Shown in pieces: positions 8,029 through 17,419 of a DNA stretch of 25,816 nt (its first letter is position 1; the number at the start of each line of letters is the position of its first letter). The stretch is from assembly GCA_024364805.1 (NCBI GenBank), contig CM044508.1, positions 8,217,352 through 8,243,167 of the forward strand. Reading direction: 5' to 3'. The translations under genes and the position numbers were made by a program. This DNA is from Euprymna scolopes (lineage: Eukaryota; Mollusca; Cephalopoda; Sepiida; Sepiolidae). Under the pieces are notes generated by a model. The model searched no databases, was not told the DNA's origin, and worked only from the letters and a program-made list of their open reading frames with translations.

Positions 8029-10150
8029 TTGGCCTTACATAAAGATACAGCCTTTAACTGGCCAAACAATTAATTATATTGAGATATCTATCAAGCAAAT
8101 GTTTTTTTCAGAACTACTATAAAAATTTGCATTACTTGACCATACAGCTGTCGATCGGCAAATAAATTGAGAAATCAATCAATCAAATATTTTTTAGACG
8201 TCTCTTTTTTTCAGATTCCTCAATTAAAAACAGGCATTAAAACAAAAAAAAATTATAAAACTAAATTTATTTCTCCAAATCTATTTGGACAGAAAGAAAA
8301 ACTACAGAACACATAGAAAACTAAATTGGCCTTAATTGACCATACAGCTGTCGATAGGCGAATAAATCAAATATTTTTTCAGACTTCCTCAATTAAAAAT
8401 AAACAACTAAAAATACTTTTTAAAAATATATATTTCTCCAAATCTATTTGGACGGAAAGAAAAAAACAGAACTACATAACAAGTATTGGCCTTATTTGAC
8501 CATACACCTGTCGACAGGCCAATAAATGGAGAAATAAATCAAACAAAGATCTTTTTCATAATCCTCAATTAAAAATAAGCAAAAAACATTTCGTAAAAAA
8601 TTATTTCCAACTCTATTTTGACCAAATCTATTTTGACCAGAACTACATAAAAAGAATTTGCCTTAATTGCCTATACAGCTCAGTTAACAATAAGGAAATA
8701 AAAAATTCTTAAATCATTTCTCCAAATTTATTTTGTCACAAGGAAAAGTACAGAAAGGATTGGCCTTATTTGACCATACAGCTGTCGATAAGCAAATAAA
8801 TTGAGAAATCAATCATTCAACTATCGTTTTCAGACTTCTCGTTTTTCTGATTCTTCAATTGAAAATAAGCAAAAACAATTTACAATAAATAATTATTTCT
8901 CCAAATCTATTTGGACACAAAGAAATGGGAAGAACTACATACAAACAAAATAAATTTAGCCCTTATAGACCATACAGCTCATTAAAAATAAACGAGAAAA
9001 AAGAGAATTAAAAACAATTATTTCTCCAATTCTATTTGGTTGCAAGGAAAAGTACAAAACTATATATAAAAAAAAAGAATTGGCCTTAATTGACCATACA
9101 GCTGTCGATAAGCCAATAAATTGAGAAATCAATCAAGCAAATATCTTTTGCAGACAACGATATTTTCAGATTCCACAATTAAAAATAAGCAATAAATAAA
9201 TTAATAAAAATAAAAATAAAATTCTCCAAATCTATTTGGACGCAAAAAACAGTACATAACTACATGAAAAATTGGCCTTAATTGACCATACAGCTGTCGA
9301 TAGGTAAATAAATTGAGAAATCAATCAAGCAAATATTTTTTCAGATCTCTCTTTTCCTCAGATTCTTCAATTAAAAATTAACAACAAAACACTTTTTAAA
9401 AATATATTTCTCCGAATCTATTTGACCGCAAAGAAAAGTACAGAACTACATAAAAATTGGCCTTATTTGACCATATATCTGTCGACAGGCCAATGAATTG
9501 AGAAATAAATCAAACAAATATTTTTTCAGATTTCGCAAAAAAAATTTAAGAAAAAATTATTTCCAAATCTATTTGGACAAAAGAAGTACAGAACTAAATA
9601 AAAAATTGGCCTTAATTCATGATATAGCTCAATTAAAAATAAGCACAAAAAAGTGTTTCTCCACATTGTGCTTACTTCATCATACAGCTTTTGATAGGCT
9701 AATTATTTGAGAAAACAATCAAGCAAATATTTCTTCAGACTTCACTTTTTCAGATTCCTCAATTGAAAATAAGCAAAAAAAAAAAAAAAAAAAAAAAAAA
9801 TAATAAAAAAATAATTATTTCTCCAAATCTATTTTGACGCAAGGAAAAGTACAGGACTACATAAAAAAGAATTGATCTTTACTGACCATACAGCTCAATT
9901 AAAAATAAGCAAAAAAAAAAAAAAAAGAAATTAAAAAAATATTGCTCCAAATCTATTTTGACGCAAAGAAAGTATTTTCAGATTCCTCAATTGAAAATAA
10001 GCAAAAAAAAATATTTCTTCAAATCTATTTGGACGCAAGGGAAAGTACAGACCTATATACAAAAAAATTGGCCTTAATTGACCATACAGCTGTCGATAGA
10101 CCCATAACTTGAAACAACGATCAAATCTTTTTTACAGATTCCTCTTTTCC
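8029..10150. repeat. Minisatellite array with higher-order structure (two unit types)
   Basis: Fourteen units, each starting with a variant of ttggccttaattgaccatac. Starts are near 8029, 8131, 8326, 8486, 8658, 8760, 8957, 9080, 9272, 9457, 9605, 9666, 9871 and 10068. Type A (about 150-200 bp) continues agctgtcgataggcaaata...gaaatcaatca...cagattcctcaattaaaaata. Type B lacks the part between acagct and caattaaaaataagc. Most units end with the small palindrome ccaaat-ct-atttgg followed by acgcaa and agtacagaactacat. The order from 8131 is A A A B A B, A A A B A B, A. The array stops about 90 bp before the first codon of the Helitron gene relic. Confidence 0.9.
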
Positions 10151-10236
10151 AAAATCATTTATCATATTTCCTATTTTTAAAAAATCCACTTTTACCAAAC
10201 GTTATTGTTAATTTCGCTGTAGTTCTTTTCCTTAAA

Positions 10237-11400
10237 ATGCCACTCAGAAAATCAAACATAGGTAGTCGTACTCGCAATGCAGAAGCAATGCGAAGATTAT
10301 TTGCCACTCAAAGTCCTGAACAATGGCCAAACGAAATCGACACTCTAATATCTGCTGAAATACCTGATGCTGACATTGATAAAGATTTGCATGAAGTTGT
10401 AATAAAAAAATATGATACATGGACCTTGCGGTATATTTAATCCAAATTTACCATGCATGATAGATGGTAAATGCTCTAAGCGATTTCACCGAGCATTATT
10501 AACCAACACAGTTACAGGAAATGATGGATATCCTTTATACAAAAGAAGGTCAGTAGAAGATGGCTGTAAATTAGCAACCATGGAAATGCGAAATGGCAAT
10601 ATACAGGTTTATAACCGATGGGTTGTTCCATATTCACCTTTGTTATCAATGTGGAATAATGTAACTTTGTTAAGTCCATCAAATACATTAAGTATTTAAG
10701 TACGTGAATAAAGGTAGCGATAAAACATGGAGCAATGATCTGAATGCAAGTCTACATATTGATGAAATCGCACCTGGAAGATACATAAACAGCAATGAAG
10801 CTGTATGGCGAATTCTTTCGTTTCCAATACATGAACGAATCCGGCTATTGTTTACTTAGCTGTACATCTAGAAAATGGACAGCACGTTTACTTTACAGCT
10901 TTAAATGTGCAACAGATAGCTTTGAATTCACCTGCTACAACATTAACGGCTTTCTTCATGTTATGTCAAACTGACACATTTGAAAAAAACACCCCTCTAT
11001 TCGGAAGTGCCTCAGTATTACACATGGAATAAGAGTAGAAAATCATTTGAACGGCGCAAACGAGGAGAGCAAGTCGAAGAACAACCTGGAATATTCAAAG
11101 AAAATACAATAGGCAGTATACTATCCATCCCAAACAAGATGAATGCTTCTTTCTTCGCATGTTGTTGGTAAATGTGCCAACATCATTCCTGCAATTAAAC
11201 ATTGTCAATGGCATTACACATGCTACTTTTCGCAGTGCATGTCAAGCTCTGAATTTATTGGAAAATGACGGACATTGGGATGAATGCATTAATGATACGT
11301 GTAACACATCACATCCTAACCAAATTACTGCATTGTTTGCAATCATCTTGACCAGTTGCTCCCCTTAATCTCCTGTTGAGTTATGGGAGAAATATAAGTC
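10237..11400 (+). pseudogene. Helitron RepHel, N-terminal and linker part, HUH domain deleted
   Basis: ATG at 10237 opens MPLRKSNIGSRTRNAEAMRR, the usual Helitron N-terminus. By about residue 40 it jumps to ISAEIPDADIDKDLHEVVIK, which in intact proteins lies after the Rep domain, so DUF6570 and the HUH (Helitron_like_N) domain are missing by internal deletion. After a frameshift it continues MIHGPCGIFNPNLPCMIDGK...RFHRALL and GNDGYPLYKRR (10412-10560), then, with more stops and shifts, KYVNKGSDK (about 10700), EVPQYYTWN (10999 onwards) and NGITHATFRSACQALNLLEN (about 11205-11265). These blocks keep the order of the Helitron linker. No functional product is expected. Confidence 0.88.
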
Positions 11401-11404
11401 ACAC

Positions 11405-12967
11405 ATGGTCGGAGACATTTTTCATCAAATACGCAATGAAAGTACAAATACCTGTCTGGATTTTATATCAGAAATCTATAATGAGGCATTGATAAGAATT
11501 GAAAATTTGTGTTTAGAAATTGCAAACAAATTCCTCAATCAATTGGGAATGATCTCACCGACTCGATCGGCTTTCTTTGATGTAGAATTGCGTAGGGAAC
11601 AAAATTACAACACAGATGATCTTTTGTTGTATGTGCAAGCAAATATTAACAAGCTAACACCTGAGCAAACAGACGTTTACAACAAAATAATGCAGACTGT
11701 AAATAATGGAGTGGGAGATAGATTTTTCTTAGATGTGCCAGGAGGAACTGGTAAAACGTTCTTAATTAAATTTATTTTGGCAGCCATTCGATCACAAAAT
11801 GGCATAGCCTTAGCTCTTGCATCTTCTGGAATAGCTGCAACTTTGCTACCAGGTAGATGAACTGCTATTTCTGCATTGAAACTTCCTTTAAACATGCAAT
11901 TTATTGAAACTCCCATGTGCAATATTTCAAAAACATTAGGTATGGGAAAAGTATTGAAAAATGCAAACTTATTGTTTGGGATGAATGCACAATGGCACAC
12001 AAAAAATCACTGGAGGCTCTTGATCGGTCATTGCAAGATTTGCGGGGAAATGATAGATTATTTGGGAATGCAGTAATATTGCTTGCTGGACATTTCAGGA
12101 AAACATTACCTGTAATTCCTCGATCAACACCAGCAGATGTGAAGACATTAAATTTAACTAGAAATATGCGTGTCCAGCAGCAAAATAATCAATCAACAGA
12201 AATCTTTTCAAAACAATTGCTGGAAATTGGGAATGGAACAGTGCCGGCTATTCTGACTTCAGGGCGAATTCAATTGCCACAAAACTTCTGTAATTTAGTT
12301 ACATCAAAAGACGAATTAATTAAAAACGTATTCCCAGACATCCACATTAACTTTAAGAATCACAGTTGACTGAGTGAACGAGCTATTCTTGGACCCACGA
12401 ACAAAGAAGTCCATGCACTTAACAATAGTATTCAGTTGAACATTAATGGTGAGTTAGTCATATAAAAGTTCGTCGACACTGTTGTTGAACCAGACCAAGC
12501 AATCAATTATCCATCAGAATTTTTGAATTCACTAGATTTGCCAGGGATTCCACCACATTTACTGCAATTGAAAATTGGTATACCAATTATCATGGTGCAA
12601 AATATTAACCATCCTAAGCTTTGTAGTGGCACACTTCTTTCAGTAGAAAAATTAATGACCAACATCATTAAAGCTGCAATTTTGACAGGACCTTTCAAAG
12701 GTGAAGATGTCCTAATTCCGCGCATTCCCGTGATTCCAACAAATCTGCCATTTCAATTTAGGAGATTGCAATTCCCAATTCGCTTGGCATTTGCAATCAC
12801 AATCAACAAGGCACAGGGACAATCTTTAGAATTGTGTGGCTGACTGTTTCTTACATGGACAATTATATGTTGCATGTTCTAGAGTCGGCAAACCTGATAA
12901 TCTCTTCATCTGCACTGAAACTGGAACTACTAAGAATATTGTGTATTCACAAGTTTTGGAAAATTAA
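11405..12967 (+). pseudogene. Helitron PIF1-like 5'-3' helicase domain, decayed
   Basis: Superfamily 1 helicase motifs appear in order: Walker A VPGGTGKTF (about 11737-11763), ASSGIAATLLPG (motif Ia region), motif II as VWDECTMAHKKSLEALDRSL (about 11977-12036), motif III as LLAGHFRKTLPVIPR (normally GDFRQ-LPV), NLTRNMRV (about 12150), and motif VI as AFAITINKAQGQSLE (about 12789-12833). The C-terminal HGQLYVACSRVGKP and IVYSQVLEN (stop near 12967) follow in another frame. Stops occur after LLPGR and NFKNHS, and a block between ADV and KTLNLTRN is lost. In active elements this domain unwinds DNA during rolling-circle transposition. The H for D in GHF and several stops make function unlikely. 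Confidence 0.93.
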
Positions 12968-13079
12968 ATCCTTCATATTAAATGGCAACTTATGGAACTG
13001 GATCAAGATGAACTCCAAAGGACAATCTCCAAATGTATTATTCAATCAAGAATTTGAGAGGCAAACACATCAAAAACAT

Positions 13080-13245
13080 CCTTCAATGTAGCATATCTGT
13101 GCATGGGTTCATCGTGGGACTCAGCCCCAGAAAGATTAATAACATTGCCCTTTGTAAATCGTGGTCCTTCGTACAAGACATTAAGAAGCAAGAACATGGA
13201 AACCACCTTTGCTGTAGCATATCTATGCATGTGTTCATTATTTAA
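13080..13245. repeat. Short direct repeat in Helitron 3' region
   Basis: tgtagcatatctgtgcatgg (from 13087) recurs as tgtagcatatctatgcatgt (from 13212) about 125 bp later, followed each time by gttcat. A local duplication in the non-coding 3' part; no function inferred. Confidence 0.6.
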
Positions 13246-13466
13246 TTCGGATGTGTTGCACTGATGATTTCTAATAAGAATGAAATAGATCTATGTGTCA
13301 ATAAAATAGATCTATATGCAAATTTCCAAATTATTTATTGATGTTTATCTACATATTTAAAAAATATAACTTAGTTCATGACGTGACGCGAAAACTGATA
13401 TTCTACCCTACAGATTTTTTTTAAATTTTGCGATATTCATTCAATTTAATCATTTCACCAAATGGA

Positions 13467-13496
13467 GCCACAGCAACGCGTAGCAGGGTACAGCTA

Positions 13497-13497
<1 letters not shown>
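13467..13497 (+). other. Helitron 3' terminus: hairpin, spacer, CTAG
   Basis: GCCAC (13467-13471) pairs with GTAGC (13480-13484) with one mismatch. A 9-nt spacer, agggtacag, then CTAG (13494-13497) and host T follow. This matches the Helitron rule of a short hairpin about 10 bases before CTRR and insertion at A/T. It serves as the replication-termination signal. Confidence 0.85.

Positions 13498-13556
<59 letters not shown>
13498..13556. repeat. (TA)n microsatellite abutting Helitron end
   Basis: Pure TA repeat starting at the very next base after the Helitron terminus. Confidence 0.95.
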
Positions 13557-13704
13557 TAATGGAAAAAAGGATGTAGTGTTTACCTGATATACGCAATCGT
13601 CAACTTCAAACTAATATCAAAAACAGTATTTATATATAGATAATTTAATCCCAACTGAATTAAAAAAGCTCAATACCAAATAAAGAGTAGAGCTTATTAT
13701 AAGA

Positions 13705-14025
13705 AAAAGAAAATTAAAACTGTAAGTTGAACTTTACAATAAAATTTATTGTTCAACTGAATACGCCCAAAAAACAAAACAAAACAAAACGATTTACAAT
13801 TTACTGCGGAGTTTCAAAGAATGCTATTCTTGTTATTCTTCTCATTCTAGCATTGCTACAAATATAATTTGCTGATTTCTTTATGTCCTCTGATGAGAAG
13901 AATAACAAGAATAGCATTCTTTGAAACTCCGCGGAATAAGGACTTTGTAAATTGTTTTTTTGGAATATTCAGTCGAACAATAAAGTTTGATTGTAAAGGT
14001 CAACTTACAGTTTTAATTTTCTTTT
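13705..14025. mobile_element. Fold-back element, arms about 140 nt, loop 47 nt
   Basis: The left arm 13705-13845 and right arm 13893-14025 are inverted copies. The ends aaaagaaaattaaaac / gttttaattttctttt match exactly, and the 40 innermost bases (from gcggagtttcaaagaatgct to ttcttctcat) are identical. Overall about 85 percent alike, with an extra caaaa repeat in the left arm. No coding part and no clear target duplication. A hairpin MITE of unknown superfamily. Confidence 0.85.
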
Positions 14026-14399
14026 ACTCGAAAATGTACAACGGTTTGTAAATTACTTATGCTCTGATTGTGCAGCTATAAAGAAACAGCTGTCATTTTT
14101 TTACATTAAAACCGACTCTACTTGATACACGACTTTGTTTTTGTCGGAAAATATTTTAATTCATACTCTGATTCAATACCTACGTAAAAAAAACAATTGA
14201 GTATAAGACAATGAAGTATATGATACTACAAATACTTTTGTTAACATATGAATGGTATTTTTGTCCTTCGTTTCATGAGTGAGGCTTCTTTTCGTCATTG
14301 TTGTTTTTAGAGAATATCAAATCTTAATAGATTTCTTATTCAAATGATAAAAAGAATTTTGAATAATCTACTTAAACTCAATATATATATATAAACATA
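14026..14399. other. AT-rich spacer without recognised feature
   Basis: Nothing recognised except a short TA run (14382-14393) just before the minus-strand Helitron end. Confidence 0.5.
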
Positions 14400-14562
14400 C
14401 TAGCTGAATGCCTGGCGTTTACCGAGCGCTCAATACGCTTAAACATGTTATTTTAATTCATGCAGATTGCGTATGTATTATTATAGAATCAATCCTCTAT
14501 TGGTTATCATACGTTACGCGGAATAATTTGCCAGTGGACTAATTCGCAGAACAAAAAAAATA

Positions 14563-14563
14563 A

Positions 14564-14613
<50 letters not shown>
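14563..14613. repeat. (AAT)n microsatellite
   Basis: About 50 bp of uninterrupted ATA/AAT repeat. Confidence 0.95.
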
Positions 14614-14615
<2 letters not shown>

Positions 14616-14819
14616 TCGTTCATCACATTCCGTCTGTGTTTGTTTACAATATCACGTCAGCTGATATTTATACTTGATGATAGATGCCATGAAAAAGTTA
14701 CTTCTGATTAATGTTTAGATTTAAAATATGCAGACAAAGAAATGGTTTGTGACGATTTTTAATGGTAGCTCTTCTTTGATCGTAAATTGACCTCATTAAT
14801 AAAAAAATAAAAATGAAAA

Positions 14820-14875
14820 GGTGAGATACATCATTCGATCTGTAGTCGAATGCTCTACGGCTGAGCTATATCTCC
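14820..14875 (-). tRNA. tRNA-Cys-like gene lacking the T-arm (anticodon ACA)
   Basis: On the minus strand a 56-nt cloverleaf can be drawn. Acceptor GGAGATA pairs with TATCTC (6 of 7). TA is followed by the D-stem GCTC/GAGC with loop AGCCGTA, then A26. The anticodon stem TTCGA/TCGAA (5 of 5) encloses CTACAGA with anticodon ACA. Only five bases, TGATG, then join directly to the acceptor 3' strand. The D-arm and anticodon arm are close to metazoan tRNA-Cys (TAGCTCAG..GTAGAGC, GACTGCAGATC) apart from the first anticodon base. The variable loop and T-arm (nt 44-65) are missing. The box A-like TAGCTCAGCCG is kept, box B is absent, and TTTT follows at once. Most likely a deletion-bearing tRNA pseudogene; a transcript would resemble T-armless mitochondrial tRNAs of nematodes. 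Confidence 0.55.
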
Positions 14876-14916
14876 AGATGACAATATATATTTTTTAATT
14901 ATTTTTATTATTTTCC

Positions 14917-15150
14917 TTGGCCGGTAAAACGTAAAATATTCCCCAGTAATATTCTTTTTTTTTTATCTATAAGAGAGAAAGACTATTTTTATGATCGGAT
15001 TTTTTCGATTTTCGAAAATGATTTGCTGAGATTTTATTACATTTGACCGGTGTAACGTAAAATATCCCCTATAAATTCTTGTTTTATCTATAAGAGAGAA
15101 AATACTATTTTTAAGATCAGATTTTTTCAAGTTTTGTTTTCGATTTTTGA
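14917..15150. repeat. Two-copy tandem duplication (about 125 bp)
   Basis: ttggccggtaaaacgtaaaa (14917 on) and ttgaccggtgtaacgtaaaa (15042 on) each lead through atcccc, tttatctataagagagaaa, actatttttaWgatcRgatt and ttttc. A fragment of the same motif, gagccggtaaaaattgctcc, lies near 15643. Possibly a duplicated Helitron 5' end, seen on the minus strand as TCTCTCTTATAG. Confidence 0.7.
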
Positions 15151-15775
15151 TACCTGTCGAATGAATTTCTGTACAAAACATATCTAAGAACACTGCCAGA
15201 CATATAAATTACCTTTGTGTGATATTTGCAAAAGATAAGCTTCGTCGTTTCGGAAGCCATGAGAAAGGAACTCACACACACATACACAAACTAACTTTTA
15301 TATAAGAGTGGAGAAAAACTTGCTAAATAATACAGAGTGTCTCTTTTTGGGAAGTGAATTTTCAAATAATAAAAGGAATCTACTTAAACTATACAAAGAT
15401 AAACTTACTAAGCAATCAAGAGTTGCCTTTTTAGGGATCTTCACTTTCCATGCATTAAAAAAAAATCGACTTTGAACTGATTTTTGCTTTAAAAAATTTA
15501 TTATGCACAGAAATTGAATTACTTGGAGTAACAATAATATATCGAGCAAGCCCCGTGAAAGGACGCTTGTCTATCGTCGATAATATTCCCAATGATTGAT
15601 ACACTTGGATGTAGTCTTTGCTTAATTAGGTAATTAGTTTTCCGAGCCGGTAAAAATTGCTCCGTATGTCAGATCAGGCCCGCGAGTTTTACGTTGCAGA
15701 CCTTTATTGTAAATGAACAATTTAATAACAAATAAATTTGTGTATGCTTAATTTTTCTTATCAAGAAAAAAAAAT
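15151..15775. other. No gene recognised
   Basis: AT-rich, with a short CA-repeat (15272-15287). The minus-strand frames at 14963-15193 and 15298-15549 have no motif. The caaataataaaagg...atctacttaaact phrase at 15357-15385 resembles 14341-14378 on the far side of the minus-strand Helitron. Confidence 0.4.
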
Positions 15776-15894
15776 CTAATCGTTCTGACGTTGGAAATTA
15801 GGCTAAATTTTTTCTGATTTCGATATTGATTCTGAAGCCCCCAACAGTTCCGATTGTTGATTCTCGATTCCAATTCCAATTAATCATTCTAATA

Positions 15895-15896
<2 letters not shown>
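15776..15896 (+). mobile_element. 3' half of an hAT-like non-autonomous element
   Basis: Parallels the right end of the complete copy at 23038-23471: taatcgttctgacgttggaa then attaggctaaatttttt, then GATTCYR-type runs (ttccgattgttgattctcga), ending ttaatcattctaatactaat. The left half is absent and a long TA repeat begins at its end. Confidence 0.65.

Positions 15897-15989
<93 letters not shown>
15897..15989. repeat. (TA)n microsatellite, about 92 bp
   Basis: Longest TA tract in the window, starting at the terminus of the hAT-like fragment. The poly Y-I frame across it is an artefact. Confidence 0.95.
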
Positions 15990-15992
<3 letters not shown>

Positions 15993-16059
15993 TAGAGGTA
16001 CAGAATTTAAATACAGTTTTAAATATAATGGGCGGATGTCCCTCGAGACCTCTTAATAA

Positions 16060-17112
16060 AAAATAATAACACTATGTCGAAAGTAAAGAGTTCTGGTGGG
16101 GAACTAGTGAATGTGCCAAAAATTACGGGGACACTAAAATAAAGTTCATTAACGTTTAAAAAAAACAAAAACCGATTAAAATAATTGCACAACGAAGGGG
16201 GGCGAGAGAAAAGATTCACAGTTCCCCAAAGAGAAACAATGCATTAGATGTTTCTTTCTGCCGGCACAAAGAAGGTTTCCGCACCGCAATAGAGACAAAC
16301 TCCAAAATCTTTAAATAGTTTCTGGAATCCGCTCTATGTAGCACCTCGAACCATTCAATTTTATATCTATCGGCACAGCACGGGTTGTCAACCAAATGCT
16401 GGCCAATAGCAGAGTCCAAGGCTGCAGAAGGAGGGAGACTACCAGACCCCATCCTCCCTTGTCTGATCTTCGATGGAACATGCTGGTTTATACGTGTCAA
16501 AAGATGCAAGGATGTTCGCCCAACATAACCAGCATCGCACTGATATTTGAATTGATATACAATATTGCTATTTTGGATGTAAGGCAAACTATCCTTGCGA
16601 AAAGAAGGAAATGCGGGTCTCGTAGTATATACCAAACGCAAGAACACAATAAAAGCAGTCATAAATACTTCTGCGAATCTGTTTGGAAAGTCTGTTACTC
16701 TTTTCCCCAATCCACTGTAATTTTAAATAAACCGGGCATTTCAAAGGTCCAAGCTTTTTAGGGCATTTAAAATACGTAACCTTTTTGAAAATACAGTCAC
16801 CAATAAGGTCAACAGGATAACCATTATTGATGAATATTTCCCTGATCTTATCGAGTTCGGCGTCCAATCTGTTAGGTGGACAAATCATCAGGGCTCTATG
16901 TACCAAAGTATTAATTAAGCCGACCTTACGTGATTTTGGTACAAACGACAACCAGTTCACATATAGGCCAGTAAATGTCGGCTTCCTATAAATTGTAGCG
17001 AGAAAGCCCCCCCCCCCTGAACGTTAGACAAGAACATCCAAGAAGGGAAGCGGATTGTCCTTCTCACTTTCCACTTAAACATTGACTGATTGTGTCCAGA
17101 AATGTTTAATTT
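16060..17112 (-). mobile_element. Penelope-like retroelement, 3' part (fossil)
   Basis: On the minus strand, the end of a Penelope-type reverse transcriptase is followed by a GIY-YIG endonuclease. The RT region shows NPLPFLDVL (about 17060-17034) and the signature IYRKPTFTGLYVNWLSF (about 17000-16944), then a thumb-like region with VHRALMICPP and NNGYPVD. The element is 5'-truncated upstream of about 17112 and is a broken fossil with a few breaks. Its order RT then GIY-YIG is diagnostic. It lies opposite in orientation to the SINEs to its right. Confidence 0.85.
16216..16710 (-). pseudogene. GIY-YIG endonuclease region of the Penelope-like fossil
   Basis: A well-preserved stretch reading IVYQFKYQCDAGYVGRTS: VYQ and YVG stand for the GIY and YIG motifs with the Cys-bearing insertion usual in Penelope elements. 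It is followed by LLTRINQHVPSKIRQ and a SAIGQHLVDNPCCADRYKI block. The domain nicks target DNA for target-primed reverse transcription in intact elements. The family always carries it fused C-terminal to the RT. Here it belongs to a fossil copy. Confidence 0.85.
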
Positions 17113-17419
17113 TTTGGCGCCCACTGATTCATCAGGATGATGTATCTTCCATAATACGACAACTAGAATTTATCTGCTTTGAATACTGTCCACTAGTAGA
17201 AATACCGATAATACCCCACCATTTTGTATATGAAAATTTCAGTCTTTCTCAGATGAACAGAATGGAAGTATGAATGAAATAGTAATGTGCCTACGCCTCA
17301 GAGGGTAATGGCATTGCAAAACGATGTAACCACACAATTAAAATAATTACAACCAGAACGCAATGTTTTATCACGGAAATTGTATACTTGTATAATGAAG
17401 CGTTTAGTACTTTATTCAT
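17113..17419. other. No feature recognised
   Basis: Neither strand shows a motif I can name. The plus frame at 17082-17273 has no similarity I recognise. Confidence 0.4.

Larger units (their letters stand above)
10200..13497 (+). mobile_element. Helitron (rolling-circle transposon), Rep-deleted
   Basis: It contains a decayed RepHel gene (10237 to about 12967) and ends in a Helitron 3' signature (hairpin and CTAG, 13467-13497) followed by T and a TA tract. The 5' terminus could not be located. The minisatellite at 8029-10150 may lie inside the element, since Helitrons often carry tandem repeats, or it may be host DNA. The element is non-autonomous: the HUH nuclease that nicks and joins DNA is missing, and the helicase part carries frame breaks. 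Confidence 0.9.
14400..14978 (-). mobile_element. Probable non-autonomous Helitron, minus strand
   Basis: Read on the minus strand it ends gccaggcattcagCTAG at plus 14400, followed by T and a short TA-rich tract, like the other two Helitron ends here. The GC-richer terminal 45 bases contain a weak GCG/CGC stem. A possible 5' end is TCTCTCTTATAGATAA starting at plus 14978, a TC-initiated start, but the preceding base is not the expected A and this start is tandemly duplicated at about 15095. It carries an (AAT)n tract and a tRNA-like gene. No helicase or Rep sequence. Confidence 0.45.

Noticed and set aside
8029-10150. CRISPR-like array
   Set aside because: Units are 100-200 bp, similar throughout with no unique spacers, in a eukaryotic context. 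It is a minisatellite.
11677-12000. Minus-strand frame of 107 codons
   Set aside because: Shadow of the Helitron helicase coded on the plus strand.
14341-15385. Target-site duplication around the minus-strand Helitron (atctacttaaact on both sides)
   Set aside because: Helitrons do not duplicate targets, the copies lie well outside the proposed ends, and similarity is short; probably an older duplication or chance.
16396-16761. Plus-strand frame of 121 codons
   Set aside because: Shadow of the Penelope-like fossil, which is coded on the minus strand.
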